64,000 nucleotides of DNA from contig NZ_FOIK01000005.1 of assembly GCF_900111565.1 (NCBI RefSeq), positions 225,324 to 289,323 of the forward strand, written 5' to 3'. Below the pieces are notes generated by a model that made no database searches, was not told the DNA's origin, and saw only the letters and a list, made by a program, of their open reading frames with translations. The stretch is from Paenibacillus sp. NFR01 (GTDB lineage: Bacteria; Bacillota; Bacilli; Paenibacillales; Paenibacillaceae). The position numbers and the translations under genes were made by a program. Of this stretch, positions 7,613 to 15,557 are shown piece by piece. Within the stretch, counting starts at the first letter, position 1, and every line of letters starts with the position of its first letter.

Positions 7613-9076
7613 TCATTCCTTGGCGTAAAACTTTTTCCGCCGGCGGCTGCGAATGCTGTTCCACAGCTCTTTCAGTGTCAGGATGATGCTGGCGGCGATG
7701 CCGATGAAGGTTACGAACAGCGCCAGATACTCAAACGGAGAGTACCCGCGGATTTTGCTCCAGTCGATGTTCCCCTTCAGGTCGTCGATGACCTGGTTCA
7801 TCCCGTAAATGCCGCTGACCACGGTAAACACAGTGAGGATCATCAGCAGCGTATCACGGCGTTTGGCCTGGAATTTCTCCTGGTACTGGAACAGGTCGCT
7901 GAGCGTCATTTTAACTTCCTCAAACAACGCATCATTTCCGTAGACTTTGCGCAGCTGGATAAAAATCTCCCGGCCCTGCGACTGCGAAATCAGCTCCAGG
8001 AAATAAAATTTGGCCGAAAATTTGTTGATCAGGAAGATCAGGTTTTCGATTTCATCGTAATCGCGGTTAATCCGCAGCCGGGAATGCAGGTTGGCGAGCT
8101 TCAGCAGGACGATTTTGTGAAAAAGGCTCAACAGCAGTCCGTAGTAATATTCCCCGTACATCTGGTTCGCCAGCTGGACGGCGATGTTCGGCTCGGCCCG
8201 GCTCAGGCAGCAGAACGTCTGCTCGTTGGTCATGTAATACGTATCCGGGCCCCAGCGGTCATAGGAGTGCTCGCGGCAATATGCCTGAATATAATCAGGG
8301 TCGCTGGCGCTCGTATAGGCCCGGCCTTCGATGGTCAGCCCGTCCAGCTGCGAGGCACGGTAGCGAAGCGGCACCGAAAGCTCATCCGCCTCGCCGTCGC
8401 CGCGTTCAAAGCCGTAAAAGGCCTGCACCATCATCCGCTCGTCCACGAAAAAAGGCAGGGTCTCAAAATAAGCGCCGTTGATTTCCGATGCGTCGAGAAA
8501 GGACCGCAGCCCTTCGACAAGATTTTTAAACAGAAAATCCTCCACTTCCCCGAATTCCCGCTCCCGGCAGCGAATGGTTGTATGTTTATCCTGATAGGAA
8601 ATGTCCTCCAGCGTCCGGAAGCGGTCGGCGAATTCGAGCGCCATGCTGAAGGGCAAATGCTCCTCCTCGATCCGGACCCGGATGGTCAGAAAGCCGAGCT
8701 GGAACGGGCAGACGAAAATATCCGTAGACAGCACGCGAAACGCAATCGACCCCGAGGGCATTTCCAGCGTACACTGCAAATCATTGGCTTTGGAAAAACG
8801 CCGGAAGGAGTCTTTTTCCTGGTCGCGTGGAAACAGCACATGGGAGGCGAACGGCAAATAGCTGCGCTCCATTTTTTCGTGGGATACGCAATAACCTTCC
8901 CCGTAATAAGCGTCCTGAAGGTTCTTGTTGCTCAGATGGAACCGGGTAAAGCCGTCTTCCTCCAGCTGCTGAATCAGCCGGTCGTCCTCGCCGTCGCGGA
9001 TGGAGAAAGGAAAAATAAACTGCTGCAAAACGGTATGTAATTTCGGCTCCTGCTTCTCTGCCGCCGGATTGGCCAT
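7613..9076 (-). CDS. divergent CorA-like membrane protein
   Basis: A 487-residue protein. The C terminus has the CorA signature: a hydrophobic segment ending in GIYGMNQ (GMN at 425-427), a short outside loop, a second membrane segment (FEYLALFVTFIGIAASIILTL) and a basic tail. The long N-terminal part (about 400 residues, versus about 250 in typical CorA) is not one I recognise. CorA proteins are pentameric Mg2+/Co2+ channels, and the GMN loop is the selectivity filter. The ATG at 9076 follows AAGGTGGAGGG; an upstream GTG at 9088 overlaps it. It is monocistronic. Metal transport is likely but substrate unknown. Confidence 0.65.
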   Translation of the reverse strand: MANPAAEKQEPKLHTVLQQFIFPFSIRDGEDDRLIQQLEEDGFTRFHLSNKNLQDAYYGEGYCVSHEKMERSYLPFASHVLFPRDQEKDSFRRFSKANDLQCTLEMPSGSIAFRVLSTDIFVCPFQLGFLTIRVRIEEEHLPFSMALEFADRFRTLEDISYQDKHTTIRCREREFGEVEDFLFKNLVEGLRSFLDASEINGAYFETLPFFVDERMMVQAFYGFERGDGEADELSVPLRYRASQLDGLTIEGRAYTSASDPDYIQAYCREHSYDRWGPDTYYMTNEQTFCCLSRAEPNIAVQLANQMYGEYYYGLLLSLFHKIVLLKLANLHSRLRINRDYDEIENLIFLINKFSAKFYFLELISQSQGREIFIQLRKVYGNDALFEEVKMTLSDLFQYQEKFQAKRRDTLLMILTVFTVVSGIYGMNQVIDDLKGNIDWSKIRGYSPFEYLALFVTFIGIAASIILTLKELWNSIRSRRRKKFYAKE

Positions 9077-9205
9077 CCTACCCTCCACCTTATCGTCAAA
9101 AATACTCGCATATTCATATTACCCGATCCGGGCTCGGATTCAATCTTTGCCGAAGGGGTACACTATTATAGGCACAGTTCGACAACAGAAAGGAGCTTGT
9201 ACAAC

Positions 9206-9646
9206 ATGGATAATCAGGAACTGGAGAAAAAAATCATCGCGGCGCTGGACGAAAATCCGTTCGGATCGTTCGGCACCATCGAAGCCGGGAATAAACCGAA
9301 GGTTCGCTATATGGCGGTGTTTCACAAAGGGCTGAATATATATCTGGCCACGAACCGCAAAACACATAAGGTGGAGGAGCTGCAAAGCAATCCGCGTGTT
9401 TTCCTGCTGCTGGGGTATGAACAAGGCGGAGACAAAAACATTCTGGAGATCGAAGCGGCTGCGTCCGTCACGAAAAACGACAAGCTGCGCGGAGAGCTGT
9501 GGAACAAGTCGCTGGAAAAATGGTTCAAAGGGCCGGATGACCCGGACTACGTCATTCTGGAGCTTGCGCCGGACCGGATCGAATATATCGGCAAAAACGA
9601 AGAACACGGCGTATGGCAGGGAACGGTTGCCGGCGCTTCGAGATAA
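9206..9646 (+). CDS. pyridoxamine 5'-phosphate oxidase-fold protein (general stress protein 26-like)
   Basis: A 146-residue split-barrel flavin-binding-fold protein. The segments FGSFGTIEAGNKPKVRYMAVFHKGLNIYLATNRKTHKVEELQSNP and the C-terminal WFKGPDDPDYVILELAPDRIEYI are typical of the PPOX/GSP26 group. Members bind FMN, F420 or other cofactors, and the reaction here is unknown. The ATG at 9206 follows GAAAGGAG by ten bases; an in-frame TTG at 9197 sits too close to it. It stands alone between the CorA-like gene (divergent) and the two-component system. Confidence 0.8.
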   Translation: MDNQELEKKIIAALDENPFGSFGTIEAGNKPKVRYMAVFHKGLNIYLATNRKTHKVEELQSNPRVFLLLGYEQGGDKNILEIEAAASVTKNDKLRGELWNKSLEKWFKGPDDPDYVILELAPDRIEYIGKNEEHGVWQGTVAGASR

Positions 9647-9748
9647 AGCTGCAAACGAGACGATCAGCCATCTCTGCTTTCGGGCGGGGGTGGCTTTTTG
9701 CCGGGAAATGTATGTAAAATCATCTTATCCAGATTCGGAAAGGACAAG

Positions 9749-10429
9749 ATGACGATGGGCGCAACGCTTTTGTACATAGAAGATGATCCCGAGATCGGAG
9801 CGGCGGTCGCCGCCGATTTGCGGGAACGGGATTATGCCGTGCGCTGGCTGCGCAGCGGCGACGAAGCCGTGGAGGCGGCAGAGGGCTGCCGTTTGGCGGT
9901 GCTTGATGTGATGCTGCCCGGGCTAGACGGGTTTACGGTCGGGCAGCGGCTGAAGCGGGCATATCCCGCGCTGCCGGTCTTGATGTTGTCCGCGCGTTCC
10001 TCCATCGACGATAAGCTGCAGGGGCTGGAGTTCGCCGACGATTATTTGACGAAGCCGTTCCATCCCGATGAGCTGGCCGCGCGGATCGAAGTGCTGCTCC
10101 GCCGCAGCGGGCCGGCGGCCTCTGGGCCGATTACGCTGAAGCATCTGATTGTGCATGAAGCGGATAACCGGATTACCGAGGCGGCAAGCGGGCGGGAGAT
10201 CACGCTGACCGGCAAGCAGTTCCAGATTTTTTTCTATCTGCTGCGGCATTTGGGGCAGATTCTGACCAAGGAGCAGATTTACGAGGCGGTCTGGGGCGAA
10301 AGCTATATCGAGGGCGATAAAACGCTGATGGTGCATATCCGGTATTTGCGGGAAAAGCTGGAGCTTGATCCGGCGGCTCCGGAAATCATCGAAACCGTGC
10401 GCGGCATCGGCTACCGGGTGCGGGCATGA
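9749..10429 (+). CDS. OmpR-family response regulator
   Basis: A 226-residue receiver plus winged-helix regulator. Acidic pocket YIEDDPE, phosphorylation site VLDVMLPGLDG, and TKPF lysine are present. The usual GLELGADDY loop is one residue short here (GLEFADDY). The C-terminal trans_reg_C domain ends with the MVHIRYLREKLE recognition helix region and IETVRGIGYRV. The ATG at 9749 follows a GGAAAGGA site. It overlaps the kinase gene by four bases. The pair precedes a three-gene exporter, so control of the exporter is the simplest reading; a fitting direct repeat is at 11859. Confidence 0.9.
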   Translation: MTMGATLLYIEDDPEIGAAVAADLRERDYAVRWLRSGDEAVEAAEGCRLAVLDVMLPGLDGFTVGQRLKRAYPALPVLMLSARSSIDDKLQGLEFADDYLTKPFHPDELAARIEVLLRRSGPAASGPITLKHLIVHEADNRITEAASGREITLTGKQFQIFFYLLRHLGQILTKEQIYEAVWGESYIEGDKTLMVHIRYLREKLELDPAAPEIIETVRGIGYRVRA

Positions 10430-11874
10430 AGGGGCGGAAGCGGAAACGGCTGCAGCGGGGTTCGCTGCTGTCCCGTTATTTGCTGATCGTGCTGCTGGCA
10501 TTGCTGTTTATTCCGGTTGTGCTGCCGCTCACAATGGCAGGTTACGGCATTTTTGACCTCATGACACAGAAGCCGGCTCCGCCTGGAGCGAACGCGGCGT
10601 ATGCCAGCGTCGGCAAGCTGGAGAAGCTGTGGCATGAGGCGGCGCTGAACCTGGCGGGCAAAGATGATGCTGCGGTGGATGGGAAGCTGAAGAAACTTCA
10701 TGCGACGTACCCCAAGGCAGCGATGTTCTGGGTCGATGGAGCCGGTACAACCCGCTTGCAGCTCAAGCCGGCCGGAGCCGACAGTGCCGCTGCCGGCAAG
10801 CTGCTGCAAGGCATTCCCGCAAAGTGGGATGCTGCAGCTGCGATTCAATACATGAAAGACAGCCGGGACACCGATCCGGTGTCCATCGTGGCTTTTATGG
10901 GTGATAAGGCGGACGCGGGGCAAGGGTTTATGGTGATGCAGATTCCCGCAGCGCTGACAAAGGCCGATCAGGGTGCCCGGTTCAGCCTCTGGTATTTTGC
11001 CGTGTTTTTTCTGTTTTTCCTCTTTTTCGCCAGCTTGTCGTGGATGTTTTTTATTGGCATCCGCAGACGCCTGCTGCGGCTGCAGACCGCGATGAGCTTT
11101 AGAGAGGCTTCGGGATTGCCGCAGGCGGTCGTTCCCGGCCGGCTGGACGAAATCGGCCGGCTGGAGATCGCCTTCAACACGATGGTGGGCGAATTGGCCG
11201 CGGGCCGGGAACGTGAGGCAGCGGAAGACGAGCTGCGCCGCCGGCTGATCGCCGATCTGTCGCATGACCTGCGTACCCCGCTGACGGTGATCCGCAGCCA
11301 TTTGCATGTGCTGGATAAAGAAAACTTAAGCGGGCGGGCGAAGGAATCGCTCGGCCTGATGGATCAGCGGATCGAAAGCTTAAGCGGGCTCATCGACAAT
11401 CTGCTCTCTTATAATCTGCTCAGCAGCGGCAAGGTGACGCTCAAAGCCGAAAAGAAGGAGATGCTGCGCCTTGTCCGGGAAAGCGCGGCGGCATGGTACC
11501 CGCTCTGGGAGAAGGAAGGGTTTCAAATCGAGATTGACCTGGAAGGAGAACCGCTGTATTGGACAGTGGATGAAAGCTGGTTCCGGCGGATTCTGGATAA
11601 CCTGTACCAGAACGTGGTACGTCATGCCGGCAGCGGGCAGTATATCCGGATCGCGGCGGACACGGTTCACGGACGGCGCGCCATCATAATCGAAGACCAC
11701 GGCAAGGGCATGGAGGGCGGCGAAGGCAAGCGGGGCGCGGGCCTTGGCTTGTCGATCGTTGATCTTTTGCTCAAACGGATGGAGCTCGGCTGGGCCGTCG
11801 AAAGTACAAAGCAGGGGACCTCGATCGCGATATTCCATCCCGGAGCGGCAGCGGAAAATTTAAACCAATTTTAA
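10426..11874 (+). CDS. membrane sensor histidine kinase
   Basis: A 482-residue sensor kinase. It has an N-terminal membrane segment (YLLIVLLALLFIPVVLPL), an extracytoplasmic domain of about 150 residues, a second membrane segment (WYFAVFFLFFLFFASLSW), a HAMP-like linker, the H-box ADLSHDLRTPLTVIRSH, an N-box (DNLYQNVVRHA) and a G-box ending GAGLGLSIVDLLLKRM. Such kinases with a matching OmpR regulator beside LanFEG-type exporters usually sense peptide antibiotics; that is inference from context. Translation is coupled to the regulator gene. Confidence 0.9.
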   Translation: MKGRKRKRLQRGSLLSRYLLIVLLALLFIPVVLPLTMAGYGIFDLMTQKPAPPGANAAYASVGKLEKLWHEAALNLAGKDDAAVDGKLKKLHATYPKAAMFWVDGAGTTRLQLKPAGADSAAAGKLLQGIPAKWDAAAAIQYMKDSRDTDPVSIVAFMGDKADAGQGFMVMQIPAALTKADQGARFSLWYFAVFFLFFLFFASLSWMFFIGIRRRLLRLQTAMSFREASGLPQAVVPGRLDEIGRLEIAFNTMVGELAAGREREAAEDELRRRLIADLSHDLRTPLTVIRSHLHVLDKENLSGRAKESLGLMDQRIESLSGLIDNLLSYNLLSSGKVTLKAEKKEMLRLVRESAAAWYPLWEKEGFQIEIDLEGEPLYWTVDESWFRRILDNLYQNVVRHAGSGQYIRIAADTVHGRRAIIIEDHGKGMEGGEGKRGAGLGLSIVDLLLKRMELGWAVESTKQGTSIAIFHPGAAAENLNQF

Positions 11875-11899
11875 ACTTGGCACGCCCGTTCTTTTAACC
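11859..11899 (+). promoter_or_regulatory. candidate response-regulator binding site upstream of the exporter
   Basis: TTAAAC occurs at 11860 and again at 11871, an exact 11-bp step, with TTTAAC at 11893 in register three turns on from the first copy. Eleven-base direct repeats are the usual target form of OmpR-family regulators. The block starts in the last codons of the kinase gene and ends 35 bases before the ATPase gene. Confidence 0.45.
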
Positions 11900-11933
11900 T
11901 CGGCCCGTTATGCTGGGTAACGAGGTGAAGAAC

Positions 11934-12848
11934 ATGAATGAAACAGTGATCCGCGCGGCGGATTTGCGCAAAGTATACCGCGGCCGCGCGGCGGTGGACG
12001 AATTGAATTTGAATATCGGGAAAGGGCAGATATACGGCTTTCTCGGCCCAAACGGCGCCGGAAAAACGACGACGATCCGGATGCTGCTCGGATTGATCAA
12101 GCCGACCTCCGGCAGCATCGATATTTTTGGACAGGAGCTGCAAAAGCATAAACTGCCGATTCTGCGCAGGATCGGTTCGCTGGTCGAATCGCCCTCCTAT
12201 TACGGGCACTTAAGTGCAGTTGATAATCTGGAAGCCATCCGGCGCATTCTGGATGTGCCCAAATCGCGGATTGCCGAGGTGCTGGACATCGTCTCGTTGA
12301 CCGGTGAAGAGAAACGCCCGGTCAAAGGCTTCTCGCTCGGCATGAAGCAGCGGCTCGGCATTGCCGCCGCGCTGCTCGGCAGTCCCGAGCTGCTGATCCT
12401 GGACGAGCCCACCAACGGCCTCGATCCGTCGGGCATCCAGGAGATCCGCTCATTGATCAAGCGGCTTCCATCCGAGCAGGGGATTACGGTGCTGGTCTCC
12501 AGCCATTTGCTGAGCGAGATCGAACAGATGGCGGACACGGTCGGCATTATCAACCAGGGCCGGATGCTGTATGAAGATACGATTGCGCATCTGCAAGCGC
12601 AGGCGGCGGGCGATCTCCGCTTGTCCGTATCGGAGCCGGAGGCGGCGCTGGTCTTAGCCGAGGCTGCGGCAGGCGGGCGGGTCGCGCTTCGCGAAGGGCG
12701 CCTTATCCTGCCGCGAATAAACGATGCCCGTGTGGCGATATTGATCCGGGAGCTGGTCGAGCGCGGCCATGATATTTACCGGGTCGAGGAGCGCCGGCAG
12801 TCGCTGGAGGAATTTTTCCTGCAGATCGTTGAAGGAGGCGCGTCATGA
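11934..12848 (+). CDS. ABC exporter ATPase, lantibiotic-immunity (LanF/MutF) type
   Basis: A 304-residue ABC-2-type exporter ATPase. Walker A is GPNGAGKTTT, the signature FSLGMKQRLGIAAALL, and Walker B LLILDEPTNGLDPSG. The C-terminal extension is about 80 residues, typical of LanF/BcrA proteins. The ATG at 11934 follows AACGAGGTGAAGAAC. It overlaps the first permease gene by four bases. It should drive two dissimilar permeases that remove a peptide antibiotic from the membrane. Confidence 0.85.
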   Translation: MNETVIRAADLRKVYRGRAAVDELNLNIGKGQIYGFLGPNGAGKTTTIRMLLGLIKPTSGSIDIFGQELQKHKLPILRRIGSLVESPSYYGHLSAVDNLEAIRRILDVPKSRIAEVLDIVSLTGEEKRPVKGFSLGMKQRLGIAAALLGSPELLILDEPTNGLDPSGIQEIRSLIKRLPSEQGITVLVSSHLLSEIEQMADTVGIINQGRMLYEDTIAHLQAQAAGDLRLSVSEPEAALVLAEAAAGGRVALREGRLILPRINDARVAILIRELVERGHDIYRVEERRQSLEEFFLQIVEGGAS

Positions 12849-13561
12849 TCGGGCGCGTCTTCTCCGCGGACTGGCTGAAGATCCGCGGCAAGGGGTTATG
12901 GTTTCTCGTCTTTCTGGCTCCGGCGGGACTCCTGGCGATGCAGGGGCTCAATTTCGGCCTCCGTCTGGATTACTTGAAGGAGCAGTACCGTGCCGACTTA
13001 TGGGGCGGCTTACTCGACAACCTGTCCGAGTTTGTGCCGGTTGCGCTGTACTTGGGCGCGGCGCTGCTCTCCTCGCTGATGGCGAATGTGGAGCATCAGA
13101 CGAGCGCCTGGAAGCAGCTTCTGGCGCTGCCGGTCTCACGCACGGCCGTTTTCCTGTCCAAGCTGCTGCTGCTCCTGCTGCTGCTCGCCTGCTCCTGCCT
13201 GCTGTTATCGGGCGGTACGGCACTGCTCGGTCTGCTGCTTGGATTCGGCGAACAGCCGGTGCCGTACGGCAAGCTGCTTCAGCTCAGCTTCGCCGCCTAT
13301 GCGGCCGTCCTTCCGGTCGTCGCCCTGCAGCTCTGGCTTTCGCTGGCCAACCGCAATCAGACGCTCCCGGTCGGGCTGGGCCTGACGCTGTCCATCACGA
13401 GCCTGTTCTCCTTGTATATGCCGAAGTGGGTGCCGCTGATCTGGCCGTATCTGGCGTGGAGCGGCGCCAAGCCGTGGCTGTACAGCGCGGCTGGACTTCT
13501 CCTGGGCCTGCTGGTGCTGCTGCCGGGCGCGCTGCATTTTGCACGGAAGGATGTGGCCTGA
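12845..13561 (+). CDS. ABC-2 permease, MutE/EpiE-like
   Basis: A 238-residue membrane protein with about six membrane segments, for example the all-leucine run LLLLLLLLACSCLLL. Its size and the motif MANVEHQTSAWKQLLALPVSR match the lantibiotic-protection permease family. It is paired with a second permease of the same family (three-base gap), as in LanFEG exporters. Confidence 0.8.
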   Translation: MIGRVFSADWLKIRGKGLWFLVFLAPAGLLAMQGLNFGLRLDYLKEQYRADLWGGLLDNLSEFVPVALYLGAALLSSLMANVEHQTSAWKQLLALPVSRTAVFLSKLLLLLLLLACSCLLLSGGTALLGLLLGFGEQPVPYGKLLQLSFAAYAAVLPVVALQLWLSLANRNQTLPVGLGLTLSITSLFSLYMPKWVPLIWPYLAWSGAKPWLYSAAGLLLGLLVLLPGALHFARKDVA

Positions 13562-13564
13562 CAT

Positions 13565-14305
13565 ATGAAAAATTTCATGAGACTTTGCTCGGCCGAACGG
13601 CTGAAGCTGTCGCGCTCCCATCTCTGGATTCTTGTGATCGCGAGCCCGGCAATTGCCGTTCTTGTCGGACTTCTGGCCGATAGGGCGGCGGACGAAAGCG
13701 TGACCTGGCGCCTGCTCCTCAGCGCCATGTCCGCCATTCATGCGATGCTGTTTCTGCCGGTGCTGTCGGGCGTGTTCGCCGCGATGCTCTGCCGGTTCGA
13801 GCACGGGGACGGCGGCTGGAAGCAGCTGCTGGCCTTGCCGGTGCGCCGGACCTCGGTGTACCTGGCGAAGTTTGCGATGACCGCGGGGCTGCTCGCCGCC
13901 GTGCAGCTGTTGTTCCTGGCTGCCTTGCTTGCTGTCGGAACGCTCCGCGGCGTGCCCGGCCCGCTGCCGTGGCAGCTGATCGGCGCCAGCGTGTTCGGCG
14001 GCTGGTTCGCCTGCCTGCCGCTTGCCGCGCTGCAGCTAGCCGTATCCCAAGGCTGGAGCAGCTTCGGCGCTCCGCTGGCGCTGAACGTCAGCCTGACGCT
14101 GCCCAATATGCTGATTGCCAACTCGGACCGCTTTGGCCCTTATTATCCATGGGTCCAGCCGCTTCTGGCAATGTCCCCGTTCAGCGGCGATGAGGCCTTT
14201 GGCGCGTTTAACCTGCCGCTGGAAACGCTGATGGGCGTTGTGCTGGGCAGCCTTGTGCTGTTCCTGGCCGCCGGGCTGATCGCCTTCCGGCGGAAAGCAG
14301 TGTAG
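13565..14305 (+). CDS. ABC-2 permease, MutG/EpiG-like
   Basis: A 246-residue membrane protein with six predicted membrane segments. It shares the family motif with its neighbour (CRFEHGDGGWKQLLALPVRRTSVY), so the two permeases are probably an ancient duplication forming a heterodimer. Last gene of the sensor-exporter operon. No lantibiotic precursor or modification gene was seen nearby, so this appears to be a stand-alone resistance module. Confidence 0.8.
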   Translation: MKNFMRLCSAERLKLSRSHLWILVIASPAIAVLVGLLADRAADESVTWRLLLSAMSAIHAMLFLPVLSGVFAAMLCRFEHGDGGWKQLLALPVRRTSVYLAKFAMTAGLLAAVQLLFLAALLAVGTLRGVPGPLPWQLIGASVFGGWFACLPLAALQLAVSQGWSSFGAPLALNVSLTLPNMLIANSDRFGPYYPWVQPLLAMSPFSGDEAFGAFNLPLETLMGVVLGSLVLFLAAGLIAFRRKAV

Positions 14306-14311
14306 AGCCGG

Positions 14312-14346
14312 GAGCAGCGCGTTGTTTGCAGAACAACTGCGCTGCC
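14312..14346 (+). terminator. possible terminator after the exporter operon
   Basis: Imperfect stem AGCAGCGCGTTGTT / AACAACTGCGCTGC followed by CCTTCCTCTT. The T-run is weak. Confidence 0.4.
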
Positions 14347-14370
14347 CTTCCTCTTGCCGGGGTTCCTCCA

Positions 14371-14436
14371 TGGACTTTGCGCGAAGTTTTTTCTATAATT
14401 AATCGTAGAGACTTCGAATAACCGGAATTTCCGGAT
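14371..14436 (+). promoter_or_regulatory. promoter and dyad upstream of the ArsR/CadC-type gene
   Basis: TGGACT (14371-14376), 17-base spacer, TATAAT (14394-14399). About 20 bases downstream, AACCGGAATTTCCGGAT (14420-14436) has near-palindromic arms and could be the autoregulatory site. Confidence 0.6.
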
Positions 14437-14461
14437 AGCATATGGAGGAGGAGGTTAGGGC

Positions 14462-14827
14462 ATGGAACCGGCAGCGGTTGAAGAATGCGACAACACCTGT
14501 GAAGGATCGGAGCTGGGGCCGGACTCTGTGGCGCTGATCCTTCCGGATCGCGAGATCACCGACAAGATGGCGGAGATGTTCAAGGCGCTGGGCGACCCGA
14601 CGCGGGTACGGCTCATCTACGCGCTCTCCCGGCAGGAGCTGTGCGTGCATGATTTGTCTTCGATTCTTGATATGGGGCAATCGGCAGTATCGCATCAACT
14701 GCGGTATTTGCGTAATCTACGGATCGTGAAGCGGCGCAAGGAAGGCAAGACGGTCTTCTATTCGCTAAACGACACCCATGTCGAGCAGATTTTCCTGCAG
14801 ACGCATGAGCATATCCGGCACGAATAG
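14462..14827 (+). CDS. ArsR/SmtB-family metal sensor, CadC-like
   Basis: A 121-residue winged-helix repressor. The N-terminal tail has Cys residues (EECDNTC) and the alpha-3 helix carries ELCVHDL in the place of the canonical ELCVCDL, so one thiolate ligand of the CadC site is a His. The C-terminal helix DTHVEQIFLQTHEHIRHE matches the alpha-5 D-H-H-E zinc site of SmtB/CzrA. DNA-binding helix: GQSAVSHQLRYLRNLRIV. Zn(II) or Cd(II) sensing is likely, and the metal ATPase at 15558 is the obvious target. The RBS GGAGGAGG lies just upstream. Confidence 0.85.
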   Translation: MEPAAVEECDNTCEGSELGPDSVALILPDREITDKMAEMFKALGDPTRVRLIYALSRQELCVHDLSSILDMGQSAVSHQLRYLRNLRIVKRRKEGKTVFYSLNDTHVEQIFLQTHEHIRHE

Positions 14828-14852
14828 AGGGTTGTTGCATAAGTTGCGGACA

Positions 14853-14887
14853 GACCGTTCCCGCCTTTGGCGGAGAGCGGTTTTTTT
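14853..14887 (+). terminator. terminator after the metal sensor gene
   Basis: Stem ACCG-TTC-CCGCC / GGCGG-AGA-GCGGT followed by seven T. It separates the sensor transcript from the ATPase gene. Confidence 0.8.
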
Positions 14888-14911
14888 GTGCGAAAGGGCG
14901 TTTGGTAAGAG

Positions 14912-14933
14912 CAACGGCGCTCAAGTCCGTTAA
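14912..14933 (+). repeat. single copy of the interspersed AACGGCGCTC repeat
   Basis: AACGGCGCTCAAGTCCGTTA matches the core of four copies clustered at 52774-52962, with one change (CAAG for CAGG). It lies between two terminators in non-coding DNA. Confidence 0.6.
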
Positions 14934-14990
14934 GGGTAACAAACAGGCAGAGCAGCACAGATATGGGCAGGTAGGAACCCTCAATAAAGA

Positions 14991-15009
14991 AGACCCCGAC
15001 TCGGGGTCT
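14991..15009 (-). terminator. terminator of the small membrane protein gene
   Basis: Minus strand stem AGACCCCGA / TCGGGGTCT with a one-base loop, followed by TCTTTATT. It lies just past the stop codon. Confidence 0.75.
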
Positions 15010-15026
15010 AAGAAATTCGATCTATT

Positions 15027-15221
15027 CTACACAATCCATGTAATTACAACTATAATTACGACAAAAATGGCCGCGACAATAATCAAATCAAGGATTTGAC
15101 TCCAAATACCGGGGACTCCCTTTGTATGGAGCTTATGCTGATTCACATCATGATTGGCTTTATGGCCGCCGGGATCCGTCGAGTTTGACGCATTCGGTCC
15201 GGGATTAAAGAAATCGCTCAT
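15027..15221 (-). CDS. small single-span membrane protein, unknown function
   Basis: A 64-residue protein. The N-terminal half is polar with several His and Asn/Pro residues (PNASNSTDPGGHKANHDVNQH), and the C-terminal half is one membrane helix (ILDLIIVAAIFVVIIVVITWIV). The start ATG at 15221 has AAAAGGAGG eight bases upstream. An in-frame upstream extension would cover that site. It is divergent from the ATPase gene and has its own terminator. I do not recognise a family. The His-rich head beside a metal exporter is suggestive only. Confidence 0.6.
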   Translation of the reverse strand: MSDFFNPGPNASNSTDPGGHKANHDVNQHKLHTKGVPGIWSQILDLIIVAAIFVVIIVVITWIV

Positions 15222-15465
15222 CCATACCGCCTCCTTTTCAGAAGATCCAATTCCCATAACTTGTTGATATGTTAATTATATACTTTTTTACATTAATGGA
15301 GGGGTATTTGCGAAAAAAGCTTGGATTTCTTTTAGTAGCTTGATGACCGACTGTGTCCGGTATTCCGGGCCGCGATGTTGCGGTTTTTGGACCTGCCGGT
15401 CCCGGAGCCGTCTTTGGGCTAGAAACCGCTGTACTTCACCGCGTAAAATTCAGGCACCGCATGCA
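15222..15465. other. non-coding stretch between small membrane gene and metal ATPase
   Basis: No convincing reading frame. The first 80 bases should hold the leftward promoter of the small gene (AT-rich, 15265-15300). I see no other repeat or hairpin of note before the ATPase promoter. Confidence 0.4.
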
Positions 15466-15529
15466 TTGACACTGCTCATGCAAGGGGAATATAATAAGGG
15501 CATAAGAACATATGAACAGTTACTCATAT
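15466..15529 (+). promoter_or_regulatory. promoter and CadC/SmtB-type operator of the metal ATPase gene
   Basis: TTGACA (15466-15471), 18-base spacer, TATAAT (15490-15495). Just downstream, ATATGA-N8-TCATAT (15510-15529) has the dyad form of ArsR/SmtB operators and would cover the start of transcription. It is a plausible target of the sensor encoded at 14462. Confidence 0.7.
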
Positions 15530-15557
15530 ATAGATATATCCAAGGGAGATGGATGAT

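Noticed and set aside
11934..14305. Lantibiotic biosynthesis cluster
   Set aside because: Only sensor and exporter genes are present; no precursor peptide or LanB/LanC/LanM gene was seen.
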